Positions 19,128-27,867 of a stretch of DNA of 64,000 bases are shown piece by piece. Numbering within the stretch: the stretch's first letter is position 1; each line of letters starts with the position of its first letter. The position numbers and the translations under genes were made by a program. The notes below the pieces were generated by a model. It saw only the letters and a list, made by a program, of their open reading frames with translations, did not search any database and was not told the origin of the DNA. Source of the DNA: Ruegeria sp. HKCCD4315 (GTDB lineage: Bacteria; Pseudomonadota; Alphaproteobacteria; Rhodobacterales; Rhodobacteraceae); contig NZ_WVRN01000002.1 in assembly GCF_013112245.1 (NCBI RefSeq), forward strand, positions 124,001 through 188,000, in the 5' to 3' direction.

Positions 19128-21710
19128 TCAGGCTATGGACATTCCCAATGCTTCCAGCTGGTTAACCAGCGTGCTGTTAACCTCGTCGATAGAGTTCCAG
19201 TCATCTGCGGTGAGGTTGCCGAGGTTCAGGTCCTCCGCCTGAATATCCCGGAGCGTCACGGTATGGCCTCCGTTTCCAACAACCTCAAACACCAGATCAT
19301 CGCCAATTTCGTTCACCGTGACATCTGCTGCACCCAGAGAGTTGAAGTCCAGAACATCCTCACTGGTGTCGAAACCGTTGATCTCTGTCTGAACACCCCA
19401 ATCCCAGGTTAGCTCGGCCACATCGGCACCTGCACCGAATGTGACAGCGCCTGCTGTCTCGCCATTGTCGGTGTCCGTGGTTCCGTCATCTGTAACACCA
19501 CCATTGTCTGTGCCAGAGGAGCCTCCGGTGAGATCGCCGGTTCTGGTCTGATGGCCATCTGTCGTGGCTCCGGCGGGCGCTTCGGGTGTCAGCAACATGG
19601 TGCGATCAACCAGAGTTACATCGTCTTGGTCGAAGCCAAATGGCACCTCCAGGTTGTCCTCCATCGCCTGATCGTGGTGAAACTCCACCATTCCGGGGAT
19701 CAGGTCCGCCTTGGTGACCCCTGTCAGCGTGACGCTCTGCCCGCTTGGCAAAGAGGATATGACCAGACCTTCGCTCGTGTCCTTGACACTCAGTCGTTCG
19801 CGCGTGCCGAAATACAGAAAACTGATCTTCATGGTGGTCGGATCGAAACCGTCAATCACTTCGTGGACGCCATATTCGTGGCTACGCACATAGACCGTGT
19901 TAGCGTCACGTGGACCAACACCTTGTTCCCAACTGACAACACCCCCCATGTCTTGACGGAAGTGTTCGTTTCCAACCACGCCGAAATCGTCGATGGTGAC
20001 ATCCTGATAGGTGACGCCCTGTACGATTTGCGCTGCTTCCGACCACGGGCTGTCGATCACAATCTCGCCCGACGGTGACTTGGTGACGATCATCCCATGC
20101 ACCGAGGTTCCGCCAAAATCCAACTGATCCGTGCCGGGGCGGAACCCGGTAATGTCATCGGCGTTGCTATCGGCCCTGTATTTGATGCCACCCGTGTCTG
20201 TTGCTCCTGTCGAGGCAGGGGGGTTCGACCCATCAGAATCGTAACTCAGATCATAGCCTTCTCCCGCGCCCGGGGTGACGATGATTTGACCCAACGCCGA
20301 CGAGACCTCGTTCAGAACCGCCTGATCCGAGATTGAAAAGTTGCTGATGTCCAGATCCGACAAACCAAATCCGGTGAAAATGATCTGTTTGGTCGTTTGG
20401 CCAACGGTCAATTCAATACGGACAGTCTGACCCAGAGCATCTCCGCTTTCCTCAAATATGGCAAAGCTTTCGGCCGTTACGTCCGGGCCCAGCTCGATAA
20501 CATCGCCCATCGCCGGCAAAAAGCCATCAATCACCTGCGCGTCGGATGCCAAGTCGAGCGTAACATGCATGTGTTGGTGTTCGTGGCCACCTTCACTTCC
20601 ATGCCCGTCATGGCCGGAGTTTGTGTCATCCGACCCCACTAGACCCAGCACTTCGGTTGCTGCGGTGCTGTCCAGAATGGTGAAGTTTGCAGGGCTCAAA
20701 TCTGCCAGGGTTACGCCGCTCAATGTGGTGGATTGGTTGTTGGACGGGATGGCAAACACGACCGATCCGTTAACCTCACTTACGTCCAAAGCATCGGCAC
20801 CCACCCACGAGATGAATATCGTATCCGTCGCCGGGTCGAAGTCCGGAATTGTGACATCCGTGCCCCACGCCCATGTTATGACCACATCCGCCGCGCTTTC
20901 GTCGGTATTTGCAGTGCCGTTCCCGGCGGGGTCGGTCGGCGCTGGTGGTTCGGAGGGAGGAGAGACATCTCCGCCGTCCGTTCCACCTCCGGTTTCTGTG
21001 GGCAAAATGCCATCGGTATAGGCCTGGATGGCCTCTGCAAGCGAAGGGGCGTCATAGCCGCCGAACTGGTCGATATAGCGCAGAATAGACGTGCCATATT
21101 CATCAACAGAGACATCTCCGCCTTGTAGAAGAGACAGGGTTCCCCATGCGCCGCGTAAGTGCGCGGCTGCCATTATACCCGTCATGGTCAGTGTGACGGT
21201 CACTTCCTGGCCGTTGTCGATGTAAGTCCGCGTGGTCCCGATATAGTCGTCGAGGCTCTCGCCCTGATAGCCCAAACCAGTTTCGATCACCTGAAGGTTA
21301 TACCCAAACGCCTCTTGGATCGCGCGCTCCTGTGCGGCCTCTGTCATAAAGTCCTCAAGCGAGTTCACGCCGTTCTTGCCGGTCCAGTTTCCATCCCATG
21401 TATTCGAAGCTGCGCCGTTCCCGTAATAGACGTCGTCTGTGTAATACCCGAGGTCGATTAACAGCGCCTCACCGAACTGATACCCCACAAAACCCAGTGA
21501 GTTCATGGATCGGTAGGACATGGCATCCCATTCTTCGGCGGTTAGGTCCGACCAACTGGAATAGTTTGGATAAAAGTCGGTGACTTCGCCCCCGGCCCAT
21601 TGGTTCAATTGCCAGTCCTGAATGCTCCCGGAGTCATAGCGTTCGCGGTCCCAACCGGACTCAAACGCACGTAAGTCATCGCGAAACTCTTCGTATGTTC
21701 CATTGCTCAT
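19128..21710 (-). CDS. Large acidic multi-repeat protein, probably secreted; function unknown
   Basis: A protein of about 860 residues, very rich in Asp, Gly, Thr and Ser. The start at ATG 21710 is chosen because GGGAG lies nine bases upstream; the frame extends 28 codons further. There is no Sec signal peptide. Residues about 1-230 form a distinct Trp/Tyr-rich domain (for example SIQDWQLNQWAGGEVTDFYP and SMNSLGFVGYQFGEALLIDL). A Pro/Gly/Asp linker follows. The rest holds about five diverged units of 75-90 residues with the pattern 'W-G-x-I-x-GFDPxxDxLDF...VTLxGVTLADL'. A His-rich insert (SGHDGHGSEGGHEHQHMHV) lies near residue 390. The composition and repeats resemble tails of type I secreted, calcium- or glycan-associated proteins of roseobacters, from memory only. 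No catalytic motif recognised. Confidence 0.75.
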   Translation of the reverse strand: MSNGTYEEFRDDLRAFESGWDRERYDSGSIQDWQLNQWAGGEVTDFYPNYSSWSDLTAEEWDAMSYRSMNSLGFVGYQFGEALLIDLGYYTDDVYYGNGAASNTWDGNWTGKNGVNSLEDFMTEAAQERAIQEAFGYNLQVIETGLGYQGESLDDYIGTTRTYIDNGQEVTVTLTMTGIMAAAHLRGAWGTLSLLQGGDVSVDEYGTSILRYIDQFGGYDAPSLAEAIQAYTDGILPTETGGGTDGGDVSPPSEPPAPTDPAGNGTANTDESAADVVITWAWGTDVTIPDFDPATDTIFISWVGADALDVSEVNGSVVFAIPSNNQSTTLSGVTLADLSPANFTILDSTAATEVLGLVGSDDTNSGHDGHGSEGGHEHQHMHVTLDLASDAQVIDGFLPAMGDVIELGPDVTAESFAIFEESGDALGQTVRIELTVGQTTKQIIFTGFGLSDLDISNFSISDQAVLNEVSSALGQIIVTPGAGEGYDLSYDSDGSNPPASTGATDTGGIKYRADSNADDITGFRPGTDQLDFGGTSVHGMIVTKSPSGEIVIDSPWSEAAQIVQGVTYQDVTIDDFGVVGNEHFRQDMGGVVSWEQGVGPRDANTVYVRSHEYGVHEVIDGFDPTTMKISFLYFGTRERLSVKDTSEGLVISSLPSGQSVTLTGVTKADLIPGMVEFHHDQAMEDNLEVPFGFDQDDVTLVDRTMLLTPEAPAGATTDGHQTRTGDLTGGSSGTDNGGVTDDGTTDTDNGETAGAVTFGAGADVAELTWDWGVQTEINGFDTSEDVLDFNSLGAADVTVNEIGDDLVFEVVGNGGHTVTLRDIQAEDLNLGNLTADDWNSIDEVNSTLVNQLEALGMSIA

Positions 21711-22301
21711 TTTCAAAGACTCCCATCTTGTCTTTTTGGCCAAAATGCTGCGGCTCTGTTCGCCCGGTGGTGTCGGGCCTAACTTGCGTAACAACTCAGA
21801 TGTTCGGAAAACGTTAAGAGTTTGTTAACGGGTTGTTCTGCGCGGATAAGAGCCCAGATCAGCGCATGGCTACGCAAAAAATCGCCATAGGTCAGTGGGT
21901 TAAGTGATGTTTTGAGCAACTAACCGTTTCAGTTGCGCGACTCTTCGCCAAATTTAGATTTACACAATTTTTAATTTTAGCGCCGGGCAGAGTCCCTCCG
22001 GATCCAGCGCGCGCAGTTCAAGTTGAGCTCTTTTCAGCTAAGAGTATTCTTGTGTGGATTTTGATAACTGGTTGGGATGTAGCGGTTTGGCAATATTGGA
22101 TTTCGAAAGTTCTGTTTGGTTTGACGCCTTGGGTCCGTCGCTTGGAGGCATTCCGGATGTTTTGATCCTTGAGGGCACTTGGTGGCGGGCGTCGGCCAGT
22201 AAATCCAGATTGGATCACTTGACGACGGTGAAGGAACTGCCGTTCCCGGATATATTCACAGGTCGGTTCAATGGCGCTCATGTCGCCTATTGTTGTGCCT
22301 A
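21711..22301. other. Spacer upstream of the repeat protein; no gene recognised
   Basis: About 590 bases holding the promoter region of the acidic repeat protein and AT-rich stretches (for example near 21950-21980). Short open frames exist on both strands but show no family motifs or good ribosome sites. The right end abuts a truncated transposase gene, so part of this stretch may be debris of the same insertion event. Confidence 0.35.
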
Positions 22302-22472
22302 TGGGGCGATGCCCTCTCGACGGCACAGCTTCGCAATGCTGTCCTCGCCCTTCAGACCGTCCAGCACGATCCTGATCTTCTCTTCAGCTGTATATTGCTT
22401 GCGCGTCGCGCGGCGGATGTTTTTGACAACTTTATCGCCGTGGCTCTGCTTGGTTCCGGGTTTCTTTCTCAT
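22302..22472 (-). mobile_element. Truncated IS3-family orfA transposase remnant
   Basis: Reading the minus strand from ATG 22472 gives a 57-residue peptide beginning MRKKPGTKQSHGDKVV. It continues through RKQYTAEEKIRIVLDGLKGE and DSIAKLCRREGI, then hits AP and a stop. This is the N-terminal HTH part of an IS3-type OrfA transposase. The usual continuation (about 30-40 more residues and the OrfB integrase) is missing. The upstream side to about 22545 (GACAATTTAGG and following) may be the original left end of the element. A good GGAG lies before the ATG. It is a fossil insertion and cannot transpose by itself. Confidence 0.7.
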
Positions 22473-22667
22473 CGCCACTCCTTGGCAGTTACGATGAGCC
22501 AGAAACCCTCTCTTATCAAATCGACCTAAATTGTCCCATTGGTGCTGACGTCAGACAGACCGGAACAAAGAAGCCTGAACGGCTGGTTGTCTTAAGCAAC
22601 GGCGTTACAGAAGCGCCTGTTCCAGCCAGTCGCCATCAAAACTTCTTAATCCGCAAAAAGCTGCGAA

Positions 22668-22751
22668 CTTTAGTGGAACACAAGCCGAAATACCTTACAT
22701 CGGATCGGGAACGCCAAATTCGCGCGGTTCAATATTCTGAACCCGTGGTAA
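22668..22751 (+). pseudogene. Relic of the 3' end of an mttB-like gene
   Basis: The translation VEHKPKYLTSDRERQIRA matches the C-terminus of the intact MttB homologue at 31791-33317 (AEHKPQYLTPEQEREIRA). After this, two bases are missing relative to the intact gene (GCGCGGTTCAATATTCTGAACCC against GCGCGAGGTTCAAAATTCTCAGCCC), so the frame shifts. The ancestral stop corresponds to TAA 22749-22751. Upstream similarity fades within a few codons, so only the last 27 or so codons survive. The relic points at the tail of an intact lysR gene 28 bases on, mirroring the arrangement at 33.3 kb where lysR is the relic. Confidence 0.75.
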
Positions 22752-22778
22752 AAAAGCTGTTCGTCTAGGTCAGCTCTG

Positions 22779-23753
22779 TCAGGTGATCAGCCGGAAGCTT
22801 TCGGCCAGCCAAGCCCTGCTTTGGGTCTGCCGGGAAATGGCGTGCTCGGTGATCAGAGCTCGCATCTTGCCATCTACCAGTTCCAGCAACGACCGGGAAC
22901 AATCAGGTGTCGCAACAATGGACAAACTGCGCGAAAAACTCTTGCCGGGAAAGCGATGCATGCTGAGTTTTTTCTGAAACCGTTTGGCGCGGGAAAACAG
23001 CAATGGCGTTGTGATGGTCCATCCCGCCCCGGCTGCGACCATTGCCATTAACGTCTGGTTGTTGCTGCATTCGAAATTGGACGCAGGGGATAAGCCAAGA
23101 CGGCGCATCTGCGACTCGATTTGCCGTGCAATGATCAGATTTCCCGAGAATCTCAGAAAGGGTAGGGTGGTTTGGCCCTTTACGATTTTGTCTACAGCTG
23201 CGTCGCACCCTCGTGGCAGAACGACTACAAACGGATCGCGCAGCAAAGGCCGTTCCTGCAGGTCGCGCATACGCTCATTCGAAGAGGTTGTGATCCCCAG
23301 ATCAAGATGCCGGTCACGCAACATGTCTGCTATCGTGTGACTTGAATCCGTCAGATACATGAAGTTGCAGCTTGGCATGTGCTGCGACAGGAACACGGCC
23401 AGTTCAGGCATTATGTCACTGTCGAAATCCTCGACCGACCCGACGCGCAACAGGCTTGCTTCAGCAATGCTTCCGGCTGACGCCTCGGCCTTGGCTTTTC
23501 GAATTGCGTAGAGAGCCTGGTCAATATTGCGTAGAAAAACCTCTCCCTTCGGTGTCAACACCATAGGCCTGCGAGAGTGGTTAAACAGCTCGACACCCAG
23601 ATGGTCTTCGAGGTTGCGCAAATGATGCGAAACGGTACTTATAGTCAGACCGGTTTCCTTGGCCGCCGCCTGCAACGACCCCTTATGCGCGCAGATCTGA
23701 AACAGTTCCAGCCATCGCAGGCTCAGGTCTTTAACTGCAGACTGTCGACGCAT
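22779..23753 (-). CDS. LysR-family regulator, divergent from the betaine transporter
   Basis: LysR-type transcriptional regulator of 324 residues. The winged HTH lies at about residues 10-70 (LELFQICAHKGSLQAAAKETGLTISTVSHHLRNLEDHLGVELFNHS), followed by a two-lobed effector domain. It is divergent from the binding protein of the glycine betaine/choline-type transporter with a 182-base gap. Two inverted repeats of LysR-box form lie in that gap, so it probably controls the transporter and itself. Its C-terminal half has a degraded copy at about 33338-33576. It is intact here while its former mttB neighbour is not. Confidence 0.9.
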   Translation of the reverse strand: MRRQSAVKDLSLRWLELFQICAHKGSLQAAAKETGLTISTVSHHLRNLEDHLGVELFNHSRRPMVLTPKGEVFLRNIDQALYAIRKAKAEASAGSIAEASLLRVGSVEDFDSDIMPELAVFLSQHMPSCNFMYLTDSSHTIADMLRDRHLDLGITTSSNERMRDLQERPLLRDPFVVVLPRGCDAAVDKIVKGQTTLPFLRFSGNLIIARQIESQMRRLGLSPASNFECSNNQTLMAMVAAGAGWTITTPLLFSRAKRFQKKLSMHRFPGKSFSRSLSIVATPDCSRSLLELVDGKMRALITEHAISRQTQSRAWLAESFRLIT

Positions 23754-23777
23754 TTTTGTCGTTCCTTCCTACCGAAA

Positions 23778-23848
23778 ATCGAAAACTCTTAGTTCGATCG
23801 TGTAAAAGTAATAGTACCATTTTTTCGAAATAGAAGATTTGTTTTCGA
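23778..23848. promoter_or_regulatory. Two LysR-box-like inverted repeats in the lysR/betaine transporter gap
   Basis: Two dyads are visible: ATCGAA-N9-TTCGAT at 23778-23798 (perfect) and TCGAAA-N12-TTTCGA at 23825-23848. Their centres are about 48 bases apart. LysR-type regulators typically bind a recognition site with a T-N11-A core plus a second activation site nearby. The pair fits that layout. Binding is inferred. Confidence 0.5.
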
Positions 23849-23935
23849 GCGCCGCCAGAATCTGTGAAACCTTTTGATCCGTAGAGCCCAAACGGCCATC
23901 AAGCGCTGGGGCGTGACCAACTAGGGAGATTTTGA

Positions 23936-24901
23936 ATGAACTTTAAGCTGCTCGCGGCGAGTGCTGCGGTATCCATGGGCGTAGCTGGTGCGGCGCAGGC
24001 TGATTGCGGTGAAATCTCGATTACCGAGATGGACTGGGGTTCGGCGATTATTGTGACGCAGGTCAGCAAGTTCCTGCTAGAGCAAGGCTATGGTTGCACG
24101 GTGACTGTTGTGCCGTCGGCGACGACGCCCGCGCTGGCCTCGGTTGCGGAAACTGGCGAGCCAGACATTCTGACCGAGCTGTGGACCAATGGTGCCCCAG
24201 CTTATCCGGGTCTGATCGAAAGCGGTGCGATCATCGAACGCGCCAAGGTGCTGTCCGATGGCGGTGTCGAAGCGTGGTGGATTCCGACCTATCTGGCCGA
24301 AAAACATCCGGAACTGACCACGATGGAAGGCATCCTAGCTAATCCTGAACTGGTCGGTGGCCGGTTCCACAACTGCCCGGTGGGCTGGACCTGTCAACGG
24401 GTCAGCACCAACATGGCAAAGGCGGCCGGTTTTGCTGATGCAGGGATTGAGGACTTTATCCACGGATCGGGAGAGACTCTGGCAGCGTCCATTGCCTCGG
24501 CCTATGACTCGAAAGAACCCTGGTTTGGCTACTATTGGGCTCCAACCTCGATTCTAGGCCGCTACCCGATGGTGCAGGTCGATGTAGGCCCACATGTGGC
24601 AGAAGCGCATGAGTGCAACAGTCAGGAAGAATGTGCAGAACCGGTGCTTGGTGCGTTCCCGGCCAGTGACGTGACCACGGTCGTGACCAACACTTTCGCG
24701 GATTCGCACCCCGAAGAGACGGCGCTGATGGAGAATGTTCAATTCACCAATGACGTGATGAACGGTCTGCTTGCCTGGCAGGAAGAGAACAACGCGTCCG
24801 GAGAAGAGGCTGCGGTGTATTTTCTGACCAACTTCCAGGACACCTGGAGTGAGTGGCTGAATGACGACGCGCGCGCGAAACTGTCAGCGCTGCTGAAATA
24901 A
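23936..24901 (+). CDS. Glycine betaine/choline-type ABC transporter substrate-binding protein
   Basis: Periplasmic binding protein of the OpuAC/ProX family, 321 residues. A signal peptide (MNFKLLAASAAVSMGVAGAAQA) is followed by the mature domain ITEMDWGSAIIVTQVSKFLLEQ. Aromatic residues suited to a quaternary-ammonium cage are present (for example W in EMDWGS, EAWWIP and GYYWAP), but the exact box cannot be assigned without structure. AGGGAGA lies eight bases before the ATG. It is followed by a strong stem-loop and then the permease and ATPase genes, a complete importer. Likely ligands are glycine betaine, choline, proline betaine or a related methylated amine; the neighbouring demethylases support this. 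Confidence 0.9.
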   Translation: MNFKLLAASAAVSMGVAGAAQADCGEISITEMDWGSAIIVTQVSKFLLEQGYGCTVTVVPSATTPALASVAETGEPDILTELWTNGAPAYPGLIESGAIIERAKVLSDGGVEAWWIPTYLAEKHPELTTMEGILANPELVGGRFHNCPVGWTCQRVSTNMAKAAGFADAGIEDFIHGSGETLAASIASAYDSKEPWFGYYWAPTSILGRYPMVQVDVGPHVAEAHECNSQEECAEPVLGAFPASDVTTVVTNTFADSHPEETALMENVQFTNDVMNGLLAWQEENNASGEEAAVYFLTNFQDTWSEWLNDDARAKLSALLK

Positions 24902-24923
24902 CAATAAAACACGGTAAGGATCT

Positions 24924-24948
24924 GGGCGCCTCATACAACGGGGCGCCC
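24924..24948 (+). other. Intercistronic stem-loop after the betaine-binding protein gene
   Basis: Perfect 7-bp stem GGGCGCC/GGCGCCC with an 11-base loop, placed between the binding-protein stop and the permease ribosome site. No T-run follows. It probably stabilises the abundant binding-protein message or attenuates transcription into the permease. Confidence 0.6.
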
Positions 24949-24971
24949 GGGTGTTGTTGGAAGGGGACGAT

Positions 24972-26000
24972 ATGGCTTTTTATGACCGCATGTTCGATGC
25001 GTTGGGACTCCGTGACTGGTGCGAGTCTTCTGGCGGCGGGGCAAATCTTTCGATGGCCGATTTGCTGGCGCAGGCCAATGCTGAGAATGTCGACAATGGC
25101 CCGACTTTTCCCTTTCCCTCTCTTGATGCCTTGAACGAAGCCTGTCCTGCGATCCCACAATCGCGGGATTTTGTGTCTGCGGTTGAGGATGGCTTTCTTG
25201 CCATCAAGGACGGGTTGAAGCTGGTGCTGGACCCGTTGACGCAACCGCTGTCATGGATGCTGGAATGGGCGCTGCTTGCGGTGGATGCGGTGCCGTGGTG
25301 GATCATGCTGCCGGCGCTGTTTGTGCTGACTTGGTATGTTTCACGCTCGGCCATCGTAACCGGATTCGTGATCTTCGTATTTTGCTTTTTGGGCTTCATC
25401 GATCATCTTGAGCCGGCGATGCAGACACTGTCGATTGTGCTGGTCTGTACCGGGCTTTGTATTCTGCTGGGGGTGCCCATCGGCATCGCCATGGCCAAAT
25501 CCGATAGCTTCCAGCGTATGATCCTGCCGGTTCTGGACCTGCTGCAAACGCTACCGACCTTTGTGTATCTCATCCCGCTGATCTTCCTGTTCAGCGTTAC
25601 CGAACCGAAACTCTACGGCATTGCGATCATTGTGTACGCCATCGTGCCTGTGATCCGCCTGACCGACTTGGGCATTCGTCTGGTTGACAAGGATGTGGTT
25701 GAGGCGGCGAATGCCTTCGGCATGTCGCCGCGTCAGAAACTGTGGGGGGTCGAGCTACCACTGGCCTTACCAAACATTATGGCGGGTGTGAACCAAACCA
25801 TCATGATGAGCCTTGCGATGGTGGTGATCGCCTCGCTGGTCTCGGCGCCCGGTCTGGGCGTTTTGGTGTTGCGCGGCATCCGTAATCTTGAACTGGGCGT
25901 CGGCCTGATCGCTGGTCTCGGCATCGTGTTGCTGGCAATCGTGCTGGACCGGGTGTCCAAGGCGGCGCTGGCCCGTGTCGCAGCGGCACAGAAGCATTAA
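24972..26000 (+). CDS. Glycine betaine/choline-type ABC transporter permease (ProW-like)
   Basis: Inner-membrane permease of 342 residues. An N-terminal hydrophilic segment (about 75 residues) precedes roughly seven helices. The BPD_transp_1 coupling loop is visible as EAANAFGMSPRQKLWGVELP, and LLQTLPTFVYLIPLIFLFSV is typical of ProW/OpuAB. ATG 24972 follows AAGGGGA by four to five bases; seven extra upstream codons in frame are not needed. It is followed 12 bases later by the ATPase gene. It forms the channel for the betaine-type substrate. Confidence 0.92.
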   Translation: MAFYDRMFDALGLRDWCESSGGGANLSMADLLAQANAENVDNGPTFPFPSLDALNEACPAIPQSRDFVSAVEDGFLAIKDGLKLVLDPLTQPLSWMLEWALLAVDAVPWWIMLPALFVLTWYVSRSAIVTGFVIFVFCFLGFIDHLEPAMQTLSIVLVCTGLCILLGVPIGIAMAKSDSFQRMILPVLDLLQTLPTFVYLIPLIFLFSVTEPKLYGIAIIVYAIVPVIRLTDLGIRLVDKDVVEAANAFGMSPRQKLWGVELPLALPNIMAGVNQTIMMSLAMVVIASLVSAPGLGVLVLRGIRNLELGVGLIAGLGIVLLAIVLDRVSKAALARVAAAQKH

Positions 26001-26012
26001 GGAGGGCGGGAC

Positions 26013-27062
26013 ATGAGTGCTGAACCTAAAATCTCGATCCGCAACCTTTACAAGATCTTCGGCGCGCATCCTGATCGCGCGATGGAACAGGTGCGCCAGG
26101 GTATGGGCAAGACCGACCTGCTGGAGAAGGAAGCCCACGTGCTGGGCCTGCAAGACATCAATGTCGACATGCAGGCCGGTGAGATCACAGTGATCATGGG
26201 TCTGTCAGGGTCGGGCAAATCGACCCTTATCCGACACCTGAACCGGCTGATCGAACCCACGGCCGGAGAGGTTTGGGTCAATGGGCAGAACGTATTGGAC
26301 TATGACCCGTTGAAGCTGCGCGACATGCGGCTGAACACAATGTCGATGGTGTTTCAGAAGTTCGCGCTGCTGCCGCACAAGACGGTGGCGGAGAACGCGG
26401 GCATGGCGCTGGCCGTGCGCGGCGATACCAAGGACGAGATCGTGGCGGCGGGCAAGAAGTGGCTCGCGCGCGTTGGCCTTGCGGGATACGAGGACCACTA
26501 TCCGCACCAGCTGTCAGGCGGGATGCAGCAGCGCGTGGGGATCGCCCGGGCGCTGGCCTCGGATTCCGAGATCATGCTGATGGACGAGGCGTTCTCGGCG
26601 CTTGATCCACTGATCCGCACCGACATGCAGGACCTGTTGCTGGAGTTGCAGAAGGACCTGCACAAGACGATCATCTTCATCACCCACGATCTGGACGAGG
26701 CACTGAAACTAGCCGATCACCTGGTGATCCTGAAGGATGGCTACGTGGTGCAACAGGGCGAGCCGCAGCACATCCTGTTGAACCCGAACGATCCTTACAT
26801 TGAGGACTTCGTGAGCGACATCAACCGCGCCCGCGTGCTGCGCGTGCGCTCGGTGATGGACAAGGACGGAACCCACGAAGGTGAGTTTGACGGCGACGTG
26901 GATGTCAACGACAACCTCGAGCACCTGATCTCGATCTCGGGTGGCGACACCTACAAAACCTACCGCGTTATGAGCGGCAACACACAGGTCGGCATCCTCA
27001 ACATGAAAGACCTCGTCCGCGCCCTCGTTCCAGCGCATGTCGAACAAAGAACCGTCATGTGA
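26013..27062 (+). CDS. Glycine betaine/choline-type ABC transporter ATP-binding protein (ProV-like)
   Basis: ATPase of 349 residues. Walker A is GLSGSGKST (about 61-69), the signature is LSGGMQQR (about 166-173), Walker B is IMLMDEAFSALDP, and the switch His is in FITHDLDEAL. The first 50 residues carry the extra N-terminal segment characteristic of ProV (IRNLYKIFGAHPDRAMEQVRQG). The C-terminal 75 residues correspond to a CBS-like regulatory region used for osmosensing in OpuAA relatives, here apparently only one repeat. GGAGG precedes the ATG. It ends the transporter operon. Confidence 0.92.
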   Translation: MSAEPKISIRNLYKIFGAHPDRAMEQVRQGMGKTDLLEKEAHVLGLQDINVDMQAGEITVIMGLSGSGKSTLIRHLNRLIEPTAGEVWVNGQNVLDYDPLKLRDMRLNTMSMVFQKFALLPHKTVAENAGMALAVRGDTKDEIVAAGKKWLARVGLAGYEDHYPHQLSGGMQQRVGIARALASDSEIMLMDEAFSALDPLIRTDMQDLLLELQKDLHKTIIFITHDLDEALKLADHLVILKDGYVVQQGEPQHILLNPNDPYIEDFVSDINRARVLRVRSVMDKDGTHEGEFDGDVDVNDNLEHLISISGGDTYKTYRVMSGNTQVGILNMKDLVRALVPAHVEQRTVM

Positions 27063-27269
27063 GGGGGCGGGACCTTACGGCGAAAGACCGAGCTGCCCGG
27101 GCGCGGAACAATTGCTTCGAACACGTTGGGTCAATCGGCGTGGCGCGCCTCCGCCGTGATGAGCGCGCAGTTAATGTGTTCTTTGCAAACCGCATTCAGC
27201 CCAAATGGAATGCCACAGAAAACTATGGTCCGGGAAACCGGTTATGGACCGTCGTTCTTCGGCTGCATG

Positions 27270-27845
27270 GCTTGGGACAGAGCTGCTCTTGCGCCTTGTT
27301 TTGAAACTGCCCGATAGGCGTTCTGAAGCAGGCGCGAAACTTGGGTTCGGCCGCCAGATCGGTGGGAAAACCTGTTCGAGCTGTTGCAAGCTCGGCAATT
27401 TTTGGAAAGCAGCATCGCCGGGTTCGCGGCCACCTCGGTGACCAAAGCCGATATTCTGTCGCAGCGTGAAACGCTTGAGTTGGAGAAACGCTCGATCCAA
27501 GCCGGTGAAGACGACTATCGGGCGGATCGTCAGCTTCATTTGCAGATTGCCGAGGCCACGCAAAATTCGGTTCTGGTCAATCAGATCGATACGCTTTGGC
27601 ATCTCAGGGAATCCAGTCCGATGTGGGACAGGTTGCATTCTCGCATATTTGACATCGGGTATCGCAGTCAGTGGCTGGACGATCACGCAGCTGTTCTTGA
27701 ATCCCTGCGTCGTCGCGATGCGGAAGGCGCGCGGCAAGCGATGTGGCAGCATCTTGAAAACGTTCGGTTGACACTTTTGGAACTATCGGATGTTGAAGAC
27801 CCCGAGTTTGATGGGTTTCTGTACTCCAAATCGGTGTCAGGTTAA
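27270..27845 (+). pseudogene. Broken GntR/FadR-family regulator next to uxuA
   Basis: The open frame from 27327 to 27845 encodes an FCD effector domain: FELLQARQFLESSIAGFAAT, RADRQLHLQIAEATQNSVLV and SQWLDDHAAVLESLRRRDAEGARQAMWQHL. The N-terminal winged helix is missing or scrambled. In another frame just upstream, KLPDRRSEAGAKLGFGR resembles a decayed LPSERELAxxxGVSR motif. A stop (27324-27326) separates the two, and about 40 residues of HTH are gone. The family (UxuR/ExuR-like) commonly controls hexuronate genes such as uxuA, which follows 22 bases later. The regulator is probably dead, so uxuA may be constitutive or controlled elsewhere. Confidence 0.7.
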
Positions 27846-27867
27846 GCGCAGGGAACAGGGGGCAGTC

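Noticed and set aside
22054..22497. 147-codon plus-strand open frame
   Set aside because: Its right part is antisense to a recognisable IS3 OrfA fragment; the left part shows no protein family features.
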